64,000 bases of DNA from Eucommia ulmoides (taxonomy: Eukaryota > Streptophyta > Magnoliopsida > Garryales > Eucommiaceae), in the NCBI GenBank assembly GCA_016647705.1, contig CM028333.1, forward strand, positions 19,713,743 to 19,777,742, read 5' to 3'. The translations under genes were made by a program, and so were the position numbers. Under the pieces are notes generated by a model that saw only the letters and a program-made list of their open reading frames with translations, made no database searches and was not told where the DNA came from. The number at the start of each line of letters is the position of its first letter. Position 1 is the stretch's first letter. Shown here in pieces: positions 11,243 through 22,295 of the stretch.

Positions 11243-12468
11243 GTTTTAAAAGCTGTTATTAAGTATATTGAACCAAAATGAAGTCATAATGATATATGAG
11301 GTCTAAGAGAGCATTTAATTTTCATGACACATGGGAACTAACCGTTAGAGAGCTGATTTATTTCCCATATATATAGACCTGCGAATTTCATTGATCATTA
11401 ATTAATATTAAGAGAGCTAAAAGAGTTAAGATAATTTGTCAGCTTCTATAACAATTATTATTCTGAGATATTGTGTGAGTTATTCTGAGAGACGATCTTG
11501 AAGATCAATTGCTATTAATCTTTGCTGCTACCGGATTTGAAATTACATCGTTCTAATTATTCTTTCTGTGGATTTCGGGTGAGATCTTTCCAATTAAATT
11601 TTATTATTGCATTACTTGTTTATCTTTTGAAAATTGATCTTAGAAATTGTTTCTGATTTTTATTGAAGAATTTTTTATAAACAATTTTTTGAATCTGATT
11701 ACGTGCTCATTTATTTGCTACCCATATCTTATTTAAAATTAAATTTTCAATCTCACATTTTTCTATCACTAGATTTGAGATATTAATCGAGTTATTATTT
11801 ATTTGGGGTGGTAAAAGCTCTGAGTGATATTTTCTACTTATTAATTTGTATTGATGAGTACTGTGACGGATTAAATACTATTGAGGGTATTTAATCAGGA
11901 GTAGCCGATTTTCAGTCTCTTTTTGTAAAGAGATTGAGTTAGTGATTCTTCCTGGATAGAATTGTGTTTTGAGTGAAATTTGCGACGGTTCAATCCTTAC
12001 CGGGTAAAAGGATATTTGGAGTGATTGGTGAGATTTTGATTCTTTGGCCTTAGCGTTAAAAAGAATTAGGTTATTCTTTAACCTGTTAAAAGTAGAGGTT
12101 CTTCCTTAACCTGGAAAAATGATATTGTAAAGGTTGATTATGAGCCTGTAAAAGAATCGGTGTGAAGGTTTGGTTCCTACCTTTAAAGGGATCTTGAGTA
12201 TTAGTGGGTGCGAATCTCCGTGGGGCTCGGAGGACTGGACTAGCCAAGAGTAGCTTGGTGAACCAAGATATATCTTGATGTGCTACAATATTTATTGTAT
12301 TTATTTTTGCTGTTTGGTGTGCACTTAGTTGATTATTTAATTCCGCTGTGATATAAATATAATAATTAATTTAAGATTAAAATTAATCATTTGATTTATT
12401 AAAGTTTTATTCTGATAAATTTTTAATTACCCAATTCACCCTCCCTTGGGTATTCCATTGGGCCAACA
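11243..12468 (+). mobile_element. LTR family X, fragment (copy 1)
   Basis: It is similar in plus orientation to the reverse complements of 54364-55520 and 59004-60250. Shared blocks include 'gaggtctaagag', 'ggtttggttcctacc', 'gcgaatctccgtgg', 'ccaagatatatcttg' and a 3' end CCCAATTCACC...CCAACA. The 5' portion present in the other copies (about 1.1 kb upstream of 'ggtctaagag') is missing. A direct duplicate of roughly 110 bp ('gaaatatttgggggg' at 11107 and 11216) lies just upstream. It is non-coding. Confidence 0.6.
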
Positions 12469-12937
12469 CAAGGCTTGTCCGCCGATTGTGAGGGATGAGA
12501 GAGAGAAAACGATGGTGAGGGAATGAAAGAGAGAAAAGTGTTGAGATGGAAAAGGTTCAAGGTTATTTTGGTATTTTCATAATGAAATTGGAGGTTAATT
12601 TGGTAATAGAAATAAAGTGAGTTGAAAATTTGACTTTTCAAAGGGCATTTTCGGAAGAAAAAATGAAATGAGGGTCTCAGTGACCTTTGAACAAATTTTT
12701 CAAGGGTGTCTCATATAATTTTAAAAGTTGAGGGGATTCCCATGATCACGGTCAATAGTTGAGGAGGTGTAAGGGGAATTATCCTTTGTTATATATATAT
12801 ATGGTTGATTGGATGTGATAATATGAGGAAGAACACATGTAACAATGTAGTCCATTAAATTTTTTCTCAATATATAATATTTCTCCATTTTATTTCATTC
12901 ATTTTTTCTCTAGTTTCTTCTTCCATCAATTTCAACA

Positions 12938-12950
12938 TGGTATCAGAGCC
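12938..12950 (+). promoter_or_regulatory. primer-binding site of element D
   Basis: TGGTATCAGAGCC directly follows the LTR end CAACA. It is complementary to the 3' end of plant initiator tRNA-Met, the usual minus-strand primer in Ty1/copia and TRIM elements. Confidence 0.85.
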
Positions 12951-13179
12951 TATTGATCCTTCCTAATTTTCATTTGCTTCCGCTCATGATATTTGTTCCG
13001 TTTTTCTCTTTCGTTTCGATAAGTTCTGCTGTCGATTTTGTCACTGTTGTTTTATGCCTTCAATTTGTGAGTTTTGTTGCTGCTGATGTTGCTCCTGCCT
13101 ACCGCCGGCATCGATTTAGCCTCCCTGCTGCCCTTCTTCGTGGGCGCTGCTGTTGTCCCACTCTTGCGACTGTCCAATG

Positions 13180-13835
13180 ACTGTCCCGCAACTTTTCGAG
13201 TTCACGACCCCTATGTCCCGTGTCATCAAGTACGCGGCCTTTTTGTCCTACGACTTTCCAAGCTCGTGGCCACTTTGTCCCGCATCTTCAAGAATGCGGC
13301 CTATAGGTCTTGCGACTTTTCGAATACGCGGCCTCTTTGTCCCGTCTCTTCAAGTATGTGACCCTTTTGTCCTGCGGTTCTCCAAGCTCGTGGCCTCTAT
13401 GTCCTGCGTCTTCAAGTACGCGGCCCTTTTGTCCCACAACTTTCCAAGCTCGTGGCCTATTTGTCCCGTGTCTTCAAATACGCGACCCATTTATCCCGCA
13501 ACTTTCTACGTTTGTGGCCATTTGTCCCATGACTTTTCAAGTGCGCGATCTCTATGTCTCACGGCTTTCCGAGTTCGCGACCCTTTGTCCTGCGGCTTTT
13601 CAAGCTCACGACCCCTGTGTCTCGCGACTTTCCGAATTTTTGGCCCTTTATCCCGTGGCATTGTTCAAGCTCGCGGCCTTTTGTCTTACACCTGTCCAAT
13701 TTCACGACTTCTTTGTCCCGCAACTTTTTAAGCTCACGGCTTTATTTCCCGCGGCTTTCCGAGTTTGCGACCTTTTATTCCTTGGCGATTTTCAAGCTCG
13801 CAACCCTTTGTGCAGTGATAATGTTTGACTTCACG
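13180..13835 (+). repeat. GC-rich minisatellite forming the interior of element D
   Basis: About 20 imperfect units of 30-32 bp have the pattern GTCCCGCGACTTTCCAAGCT followed by CGCGGCCTCTTT; neighbouring units alternate between TCAAGTACGCGG and TCCAAGCTCGTGG variants. Because the period is not a multiple of three, several overlapping open frames appear (12953-13844). They look like low-complexity Cys/Pro/Ser/Arg protein and are not considered genes. Confidence 0.8.
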
Positions 13836-13903
13836 GCTTCCTAACACTCTACTTTCCAAACTCAAGGTGGAATCCAATCTACCACCTTGAGTTTGAGGGG
13901 GGA

Positions 13904-14189
13904 TGTTAGAGATCATCCAAACTACCGTCCATTAATGCAAATCAAGCTAAGTCCAAGATTTGTATTTAATATTCAACCAACTCACTAATATATTACTTTC
14001 TCAACCACTAAAGATCATCGATACACCACCACCTACTTTGTTATATATATATATGGTTGTTTAGATATGATAATATAAGGAAGAACATATGTAATAATGT
14101 AATCCATTAAAATCTTTCTCAATATATAATATTTCTCTATTTTATTTCATTCATTTCTTTTCTAATTTCTTTTCCCATAAATTTTAACA
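13904..14189 (+). mobile_element. element D 3' LTR
   Basis: A 286-bp LTR whose start TGTTAGAGATC, centre (ATATATATATGGTTG) and end (TTTAACA) match the split 5' LTR. The purine tract lies at about 13896-13903. Confidence 0.8.
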
Positions 14190-14949
14190 GGTTTATTCAT
14201 GTCATGTTACATTTAATAGAAATTTTTAGGTTGTGTTTGAGTAAGAGACTTGGGGGGAGAGATTTCATTTGTTCAAAGGAATTCATAAATCTTTTTACCA
14301 ATTTTTTTATTTGGGGTACTATTAGAAGAGAATTATAAAATTAATTCATTTGTAAAATAGGAGAATAAGAGGAATTTGCCACTCTCTTCAAAACACATGT
14401 TATTTCTAAATCTTTTCAAGAGAGAATTTGCTATTTTTTCAATTTTTAATTTCTTATTATATAAATTTCATCATATCATCACAATATCATTAAAATAACA
14501 ATGTATAATTAAAGTTATATTATTAAATTATATTACTATATATAAAATTTATATTATTAAATTACTAATTAAAAATTATATGATGAGATATATTTTCATA
14601 TTTTTTTATTATTAAAATTTAATAGATTTTAAAATTTGATGTAAAACAAGAAAATTATAAAATCACACAATTAAATTTTATATTTAAATAAATTATCCAA
14701 ACAAAAAATTTGTGAATGATAGAAGTTTGAAATCAAGAATTTTTCCATGGATTTATCAAATTATAGATAAGTAATTTTTAAAAAAAAATTATTTTCAACA
14801 TATTTTGTTAAATTAAAAAATATATTTTTTAATTTATTACATATGAGAAAGAGTGTGCAGATTTTTAAAATAATTTGAGCAAAATAAATCATGATAAAAA
14901 ATCATTTCACTTTCAAGAACATATGAAACAAATAAAATAACTCATCAAC
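14190..14949. other. AT-rich non-coding stretch
   Basis: No gene is seen. The start 'gttgtgtttgagtaagagac' resembles the end of a hAT-type MITE, but I could not identify its partner. Confidence 0.4.
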
Positions 14950-15352
14950 TGTAGACAAATGCGGAAACATTAAAACGGAAGCGTACATTTCGGATTCGGA
15001 AGATTCGTTTATAACCCGTTTCTCGTTTCTTCTCTCATCGGTAAGAAAAATACTACTAGAGTATTTTTCGATAATATCCACACACTCACTAACCAAGGCC
15101 ACTCAAATTATTTGTAATCTGGTGGGATAGAGACATTGATGTATCAACGCATATTTATAAAGAAAATCCCAAAGGATGTGTTCGTTCCAATGGGTACATA
15201 CCGAAATGGTATATCAATTCCAATGGGTGTCCATCGAAAAGACGTGATCCTTAAAATCAAAAGGTGCACCCATTCACATAGTGACTCTCCATGAATCATG
15301 GGGCCTATGTGGACGCTCCACGAGTTGACCCAACCCGCTCCATAATCTAACA
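14950..15352 (-). mobile_element. element C 3' LTR
   Basis: It starts (minus) TGTTAGATTATGG at 15352 and ends ...TTTGTCTACA at 14950. On the minus strand a TATA-like TTTATAAATATGCG lies at about 15148-15161. The polypurine tract is adjacent at 15353-15362. Confidence 0.9.
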
Positions 15353-16395
15353 TCTCCCACTCGGATACAATGAGCACAAAATGTGTTTCTCTATTTAAAT
15401 TCATGCATTATACTATCTTCATACATGTTAGTGGTGTCTACGACCGACGAATGTCTTCAAACAATGTGGGAGCACCATATTAAGTTTCTATCAAACTAAC
15501 ATGGCAACATCTCGCTACAAAATAAAATACTCGTCTATACTCTAGACTAATTCAACCACATTAAATTAAGCATTTCTAACCCCTCTAGAGTTTAAAACTC
15601 AGAACATGCTTAATATCCTTTGTAATAGCGTGCTTATTTGAAAATAAAAATAAAAAAATAATATATATAATAAAATTTTGAAAAATAGCTTTATATGTGG
15701 TGGCCACCATTAAGTACCGTACACTACAATTTTAACAAGATGCGTTACTAAATTATCTTCCTTTGATCCTCATGTTACTTAATTTCTATTTGACTGTTTT
15801 CCTTGACATGTCCCTTTAGACCGCATTATTCATGGCCATAAGATAACAAGCTAAAGTAGCAATATCAAATTTCTAAATCGTAACATAGTTCAAAGTTATA
15901 AGGGCACAATTAGATCATTATTAATGATCTACATATATAAGGCTCACACAGTAAGAAAGCAGAGATCCATTTCTTACTCCCTATGTGGTCATCTTAAAAC
16001 ACATGTAGTATGATTTACATGCTACGGTATTGTATCTCCTCGAGTATCCACTTGAAATCTCACATTCGGCTATTCTCAAGCTACATGAAGTGTGAGAAAC
16101 TTTCATGTTTTCATAAACCTCATCTTGGGTCATCCAAGGCAACATTGTAAAGAATTCTCTTACTCAATCTTCAGAATTCTAAAGTCTCATCTTGCACGCT
16201 ATTTCAGTGTCGAGGCTGGTTGCTGTATGAGTAGCCAACCATTTAGCCTAGTGACATCTACCATCATGGTAAAATGTGTGTTATAGCAAATATCCTAAAT
16301 CATTTATCTTACTTTTAATAAATGCAAATAAAGTAAGAAATTATAAATATGCATTGTGGTACAAATATATGAAGTCAATAAATCAAGCATATATT
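15353..16395 (-). other. element C 3' non-coding region
   Basis: It lies between the RNase H frame end and the 3' LTR. It has many stops on the minus strand and no recognisable domain; the plus-strand open frame 16092-16286 is considered spurious. Confidence 0.6.
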
Positions 16396-17110
16396 TTACA
16401 ATCTACAAAGACCTAAAGACCTTAAATGAGATTGAAACAAATCTCTAGAAATAAGTTTAGTTAAGGGATCAACCACCATTTTACTCGTAGAAATATGCTT
16501 GAGTATCACTTCTCCATGTGAGACTATCTCGGATGTAGTGATATCGAGTTTGAATATACTTCGTCTTTCCATGATACTTAGGATCCTTGACATATGCGAG
16601 AGCAGCCATACTATCACAATGTATGGTTACAGGATTTGCAGAATGTGATATTGTCTCAAAACTTTCTAATTTTTTTTTTAACCAAACAATCTCTTGAACT
16701 GCTGAAGCACAAGCAACATATTTTGCTTCCATAGTGGATAGTGCTATGCATGATTGCTTTTTACTAGACCACGAAATAACACTGTTACTGAGTATGAGAG
16801 TATATGCTGATGTCGACTTACGTTCGTCCAAGTCACCACTCCAATTTGCATTACTATATCCTTGTAAATGTATATTTCCACCACGATCGCAAAACATATA
16901 GACTGCGGTTCCACGAAAGTACCGCAAGATCCTTTTAACTGTTTTCCAATGAACAATTCCTGGATTACTCTGGAAACGACTAACCAACCCCACAGCATAA
17001 CATATGTCTGGTCGTGTACACATTATGGCATACATTAGACTTCCAATTGCACTTGCATATGGTATACGAGACATTTTTTTTTTTAGCATTAGTTTTAGGA
17101 CAAAAATCAA
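16396..17110 (-). pseudogene. element C RNase H
   Basis: The frame 16481-17110 starts IPYASAIGSLMYAIMCTRPD and passes GYSNANWSGD, STSAYTLIL, SWSSKKQ, TMEAKY and HCDSMAA. It then shifts frame near 16560 into 16396-16617, which carries the end block HGEVILKHISTSKMVVDPLT. One frameshift therefore splits the domain. The TEAEY-type motif reads MEAKY, which departs from the usual sequence. Non-functional. Confidence 0.82.
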
Positions 17111-17926
17111 AACTCAAGGTACTACCATTCTCAATAGGAGTGTCTATAGGCTTTGCATTATTCATTTAAAATCGTTCAAGTACCTTCTTGATATAAGTCT
17201 CTTGAGACAAAGCAAGAAGTTTCTTAAAACGGTTTCGAATAATTTTAACACCAATTACATAATTTGCTTCACCTATGTCCTTCATATCAAAAGTAAAGGA
17301 CAATCATTTTTTAGTGGAGACAATCATCACTATGTCATTTCTTACCAATAAAATATCGTCTACATGTAGAGTAAGGATAATGAAACCCTTATCCGACTAC
17401 TCTATATAAACACAATGATCTTCCTTAATTATGATAAAGCCAAAAGTAATTATGGGTTGATGAAATTTGAGGTACCATTGTCTAGATGATTGTTTTAGAC
17501 CATAAATGGAACGTTTTAGCTTGCACACTTTGTGCTCTTGTCCCTTGGCCACAAAACCAATAGGTTGATCTATGTAGATCTTCTCATCTAGTTCTTTATT
17601 GAGAAAAATAGTTTTAACATCCATTTGAAAAAGTTCTAGATCCAAATGGGCGACGATGGCTAGGATTAGGCGAATGGAAGCAAACCTAACAATAGGTGAA
17701 AAGGTTTCTTCGTAGTTTACTCCCTCTTTTTGAGTGTAACCTTTCGCTACGAGACGAGCTTTGTACCTATCGATAGATCCATCTGTCTAACGTTTAATCT
17801 TTAAAACCGATTTGTTTCCAATAGATTTTCATTCAGGCGGAAGATCAACTAGTTCCCATACTTGATTCTTTTGCATAGAACTAATCTCATCTTCCATTAC
17901 AGTTATCCATTCTTTAGCAGCAGGCA
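17110..17926 (-). pseudogene. element C reverse transcriptase
   Basis: Fragments in several minus frames: 17397-17645 carries [20 protein letters not shown] and [12 protein letters not shown]. The catalytic box at about 17355-17370 reads LHVDDILL (YVDD with Tyr replaced by His). Upstream frames near 17690-17830 carry the [12 protein letters not shown] and KTDG regions with stops. The domain is split by frameshifts and cannot be translated as one protein. Confidence 0.75.
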
Positions 17927-19069
17927 TCATAAGGCATCTTGATAAGAGGAAAGTTTGTCTTCCTCTAGTGAAGAACACATGAAAAATTCCTCATCAATCC
18001 AAAATAGACGTCGAGGAATATTTCCACATTGACTTCTATGCAGCTGAAGAATTTGAGAATTATTTTGTGGTATACTCCCACTATTCTCTAAATCACTCCC
18101 ACTACCCTCGGCAATCATTGACGTACTTGTAGAAAGACGATGATTAATCTCCCCACCCTCGCCGAGTGATGGTGTAGAGTTATCATTTGACTCAATCAGC
18201 TCATAAAGTTCTTTACTACCTCTTAGTTCACCTCTGCTTGGAAATTCATTTTTCATAAATTCGACATTGTGTGACTCAATCTCAGTCAGTATGCCATCAG
18301 AACGTTCATGTAACATCACATATCCTTTAGAGTGATCAGGATATCTAACGAATGTGCACTTTTGAGCTGTAGGGCTCAATTTTCTATGTGCATGTGATGT
18401 AACATGAACATAACTTGCAGATCCCCATGGTCGCAAGCGTTCTAATTCTAGTTTGAAACCAATCCATAACTCATATGGTGTAGATGGTACTGACTTGGAG
18501 GGCACGCTATTAAGGATACATTCTGCTGTCAATAAAGCATCTTCCCAAAAATTGATGGGTAGATTAACATGTGCCATCATTTACCTCACCATATCCAATA
18601 AAGTTCGATTCCTACGCTCGACTACTCCAATTTGTTGTGGAGTATCGGGAATCAACAACTATCTAATTATGCCTCTATTATCACATAAGTCCTTGAATTG
18701 TTCAGACAAATACTCACGTCCTCGGTCAGTACGTAAAATCTTAAGATTTTTACCTATTTGATTCTCAACTAAATGAACAAATATTTGGAAGCAATCCAAT
18801 GCCTCTAATTTATGAAAAATGAGATAAACATAACCAAAATGTGAGTAATTATCAATGAATGTGATAAAATAATTAGCACCATGTCGTGCCCTAACATTCA
18901 TAGATTCGCAAATGTTAGAATGAACTAACTCTGAGGGAGATATAGCCCTTCTAGCCTTGCCAAAAGGCTTTCTTGTGGCCTTTCTAGCCAAACAAGATTT
19001 ACAGACAGGTAAGTTAACTCTAGAGAGTGGACCTAAAAGTCCTTATCGAGCTAACCTTGTCATTCTTTT
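17927..19069 (-). pseudogene. element C integrase
   Basis: Core domain 18659-18991 has the FITFIDNYSHFGYVYL and ILRTDRGREYL blocks. The first catalytic Asp, normally in a HSD-type block, reads HSNIC, so the DDE triad is N-D-E. The frame stops after NRGIIR (stop at about 18656-18658). It resumes with VVERRNRTLLDMVR (catalytic Glu present), meets another stop (about 18581-18583), then continues as 17927-18580 through FWEDALLTAECILN, TPYELW and the C-terminal linker. Two nonsense codons plus a lost active-site residue make it inactive. Confidence 0.87.
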
Positions 19070-19513
19070 TTACCCAATATGACCAAGTCTTGCATGCCAT
19101 ATAACAGATGTAGATGTAATAGACTCATTATCACTAGAAGTTAAATATGTATCAAAATAAAAAGAATCATCAACATCTAGTAAATACAATCCATCTACTA
19201 TGTGTCCACTACCATAAAACACGGAGTCTAAATAAAATTGAACAGAGTCTATAGTAAAACTGAAAGAAAAACCTAGTCCGACCATGGCTACAACAGACAT
19301 CAAGTTTCGTCGAACTCCAGAAGTATAGAGAACATTATAGAGAAGCACGGTGCGTCCAGAACGCATCTTTAATTGATAGGTTCCAATTCCTATCACATTT
19401 TCACTAATGCTATTCTCCATGTAAATACGTTGACTTCCAAATGGAATTCTATGATACTCAATGAACTCTACTCGGTCTTTTGCGACGTGTTTTGTTGCTC
19501 TAGTATCTACAAT
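19070..19513 (-). pseudogene. element C protease and GAG-pre-integrase region
   Basis: The aspartic protease site at about 19490-19513 reads VDTRATKH where family members have VDSGATxH; the glycine of the DSG/DTG motif is replaced by Arg and a stop codon directly precedes it. The frame 19070-19420 contains SVVAMVGLGFSF and ends with the integrase zinc-finger lead IWHARLGHIG. It would process the polyprotein if intact. Confidence 0.72.
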
Positions 19514-20287
19514 CTAATAATAAAATGAATTAGCAACCAAGACATGACTGCACACAAAAGCGTCATTTTGAAAGATAGAGTTAGTTTGTACCTTATTCGG
19601 CTCAGTGCATTCACGAGCGAAGTGACCAAGTTTATCACAGTTGTAACACTTAATCTTAGACTTGTCTTTCTTTCCTCCATGCTTGCCTTTTTGATACTTT
19701 CTACCATTTCTCTTTTTATAAGCAAATCCTCTTATTCCTCCTTGTTGCGCTTTATCCTGCCACTTTCGCTTGGACCCAAATGTCTGGCGATGGCTAGACT
19801 CAGCGACAAACATAGAAGTATTACCTTATGCCTCTAATTCCAAATGACACTGTAATTGGGTAAAATTTTGGATATTTTCATTGTGTGCCATTGTAAGCTT
19901 CATTTGCTCCCAAGAATCAGGGAAAGAGCGAAGTACAGTAAGGATCTGTTTCTCATCAGACAAGTTGTTACTAGCTACTTTTAGGTCGCGTATCATAGCC
20001 GACATTTTTCGAAGATGCTCAACCATTTTTATTTTGGGAGACATCTTATAAGTTTCAAACTTAAGTGTCAAGACTCGCAACCTAGTTACTGATGTACTGC
20101 CAAATGCCAACTTCAAGGCATTCCACATCTCTAGTGCGGTGACATAACCTTCATAATCACCAATTAGATTATCGTGCATATAGCTTAACATAGTGAATCT
20201 TGCACTACGATCTTTCTTAACCCAATTTTGATAGATTTCCATCTCACGCTGGTGTTGGGCAGAATTACCTTCGGGAGGTAATTCCAC
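19514..20287 (-). pseudogene. element C Gag
   Basis: Two frames in register are separated by one in-frame stop at 19823-19825. 19826-20287 (154 codons) is a retrotransposon Gag (UBN2-like) with ARFTMLSYMHDNL, EMWNALKLAFG and LTVLRSFPDSWE blocks. 19514-19813 is basic and has a perfect CCHC zinc knuckle, CYNCDKLGHFARECTEPNK. It would form the nucleocapsid core. A single nonsense mutation breaks it. Confidence 0.88.
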
Positions 20288-21374
20288 GCTATGTGTTAGT
20301 GTTTCTAGAACATCTCGCCCATTTAGGAGATATTGGATCTTACGATGCCAAATATCGTAGTTATTCCCATCCAGTTTCTCAACTTTGGCAAAATCCGCTA
20401 CTATATTCGTTAAAACTATTTCACTACATTTTATGCATATTTAGGATATTAGCACACACTATTTATTTTGCCGCAATAATCAAATTTAAAAATAATACAT
20501 ATCTTTATAGTACAAGATCGAAAATTTCGCTATGCTCATAATAATCTCTTACATTTATAGATTTAAATATCATTTCTAGATACATTATGCAAAAAATAAA
20601 AAATGAGAAAAATATATTTTAACTCATTGTAACTCACAATTCTAATTTTATATTTTTTTAATATAAACATGTATATCAAATTAAATAACATGAAACGATT
20701 TCACAAGTAGTAACGAAATCAAATTTCATGTCATGCAAGTAATTGGAACACTATCATAATATATATATATATATGATAAATAATGCACACTAGAAACGAA
20801 GCACTCAGTTATCCTAGTGGTTGTTAGGCCATTATTATTCTGGAGGGGGAATAGGTTCGAGTCTCGCCCGGCTCATACGGTAAACCCATTGTTTTTGCCA
20901 TTTAAAGGATTAAATGAAAAATAAAAAAAAATGACCTTGCAAAGATTCAATGCCTAGACCCGGCACAATAACGACACCACCTTTTAGAAAGGCACCAATA
21001 GACCGACACGTTGCTTCAGTACAAAAGTGTGTGAATAAATATAAAAATACAGACGTTGTATCGTCACCATAGAAACGAAACGATGTCGTTTTACGTCTTC
21101 TTTACTATTCCAGAACCAAAACAGTAATGAACAACACAACGAATTCTACGTTTTCAATCTTGAAAAAATCATATAAAATCAATCGTACGTCCAAATTTTA
21201 TGAAATTTATATCGTTGAACTCATAACGAAACGTGGAATTTTTATATATAAAATTTTTCCAAAAATATCGAACTTTTCAAAAAAAAAATATTTCGGTCAT
21301 CAATGAGAAAAAACAATTTTCTTTCCATGGACAACATGATTTGGCGAAACGACTCTATAAGGCTCTGATACCAA
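20288..21374 (-). other. element C leader with primer-binding site
   Basis: Non-coding leader between gag and the 5' LTR. The primer-binding site TGGTATCAGAGCC is the complement of 21361-21373, one base from the LTR. A tRNA-like SINE lies in it at about 20795-20935 on the plus strand. Confidence 0.8.
20795..20935 (+). mobile_element. tRNA-derived SINE-like insertion, family 2
   Basis: A-box-like TAGTGGTTGTTAGG (about 20816) and B-box GGTTCGAGTCTCG (about 20853) lie 35-40 bp apart, as in a tRNA promoter. They are followed by a short body and an A-rich tail (AAAAATAAAAAAAAA, about 20918-20932). The remaining sequence does not fold as a functional tRNA by eye. It is oriented against the host element. 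Confidence 0.55.
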
Positions 21375-21772
21375 TGTAGACAAATGCGGAAATATTAAAA
21401 CGGAAGCGTACCTTTCGGATTCGGAAGATTTGTTTACAATCCGTTTCTCATTTCTTCTCTTGTCGGCAAAAAAAAATACTACTAGAGTATTTTCTGATAA
21501 TATCCACACACTCACTAACTAAGGTCATTCAAATTATTTGTAATCTGATGGGATAGAGACCTTGATATATCAACGCATATTTATAGAGAAAATTCTAAAG
21601 GATATGTCCGTTCCAATGGATACATACCGAAATGGTATGTCTATTCCAATGGGTGTTTATCACATGATTCTTAAGATTAAAAGGTGTAGCCATTCACATG
21701 GTGACTCTTCATGAATCATGGGGCCCATGTGGACGCTCCACGGGTCGACCCAATCTGCTCCATAATCCAACA
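21375..21772 (-). mobile_element. element C 5' LTR
   Basis: It starts (minus) TGTTGGATTATGG at 21772 and ends ...TTTGTCTACA at 21375, matching the 3' LTR. It is followed by the TCAAC duplication. Confidence 0.9.
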
Positions 21773-22295
21773 TCAACATTTTAATTCGGCCAATCATTGA
21801 TGCACGCAACGGTTCCTGAGTAGGAAGCTGTCCTGAATTAGCGTGCGTTGGATAGGACCAACATACTCCTCTAGGGCTCTAGGTCTAGGTTGAGGTCGGT
21901 CTCCGGAGAAGTTCTCTTTGCATGTGAATTCATCTTTTTAATCATCTTTCTATTTTTTTTAAATATAGTTTTGCTCGATTTTTTTTGAAGGATCTTACGA
22001 ATACACTTTCTTACATCGATTTAGTACATTCAAGATTTAATTTTTAAAGTACTCACCGAAAAAGTTCAATCTTTGTTGACAAAGAAAAGAACACCTTCCT
22101 TGTTAATCGGACTAACATCTATTTAGATTTTTATATGAGCTGTTAGATTTACCATTATTCCTCTGTTTCGATCTGTCTAAACACATTGGTTTTAAAGAAA
22201 TTGAAAAAGAATTCTCATTGATTTTTTTTCTTTCTAAAATTAAAGAATCTTCAAATACGGCGCATCCAGCGGGACTTCACAGAGTTGGTGTTATT
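21773..22295. other. non-coding flank with SINE family 1 copy 2 (minus, about 21980-22132)
   Basis: No gene. The reverse complement of about 21980-22132 matches the SINE: head 'gttagtccgattaacaagga', B-box-like AGATTGAACT, 'aatcttgaatgtac', then the T-rich side at 21953-21990. It is 3'-truncated relative to copy 1. Confidence 0.5.

Larger units (their letters stand above)
10011..12784. mobile_element. MULE-like insertion in the 5' LTR of element D
   Basis: The 3' LTR of D shows the empty site as 'ctactttgttatatatata'. In the 5' LTR the same site is interrupted, and TTTGTTAT is present on both sides (10003-10010 and 12785-12792): an 8-bp, possibly 9-bp, target duplication typical of Mutator-like elements. 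The ends share short inverted similarity (GATAATTTTAC against GGATAATTCCCC, then 'cctcctaacttttaaaa' against 'cccctcaacttttaaaa'). The 2.77-kb interior contains a broken membrane-protein frame (10465-10940) and an LTR X fragment (about 11243-12468). It is a candidate Pack-MULE. No transposase was seen. Confidence 0.6.
9861..14189 (+). mobile_element. TRIM-like non-coding LTR element (D), interrupted by a nested MULE
   Basis: The 5' LTR begins TGTTAGAGATCG at 9861, is split at 10010/12785 by an insertion, and ends CAACA at 12937. It is followed at once by the primer-binding site TGGTATCAGAGCC (12938-12950). The 3' LTR runs 13904-14189 (TGTTAGAGATCATCC ... AACA) and is preceded by the purine tract GAGGGGGGA. 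GGTTT flanks both sides (9855-9859 and 14190-14194, with one extra T on the left), a plausible 5-bp duplication. Without the insertion the element is only about 1.55 kb and has no gag or pol. The interior is mostly a GC-rich minisatellite. It must depend on another element for enzymes. Confidence 0.82.
14950..21772 (-). mobile_element. copia retrotransposon C, complete but inactive
   Basis: LTRs lie at 14950-15352 and 21375-21772 (TG...CA; about 400 bp each, clearly similar, with scattered differences). An exact 5-bp duplication TCAAC lies at 14945-14949 and 21773-21777. Minus-strand order is LTR, primer-binding site (complement of 21361-21373), a leader of about 1 kb, gag, protease, integrase, RT, RNase H, polypurine tract AGTGGGAGA, LTR. 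This is the Ty1/copia order. Integrase sequence (WGSASYVHVTSHAHRKL-type block) suggests the Tork/TAR side of the superfamily, which is inference. The coding region carries several stops and catalytic substitutions. Confidence 0.93.

Noticed and set aside
12953-13844. Four overlapping open frames of 75-192 codons
   Set aside because: They are produced by a 30-32 bp GC-rich minisatellite read in several frames. No domain, and no preferred frame.
20795-20880. Functional tRNA gene
   Set aside because: A and B boxes are present, but the acceptor and anticodon stems do not pair by eye and an A-rich tail follows, so it is called a SINE.
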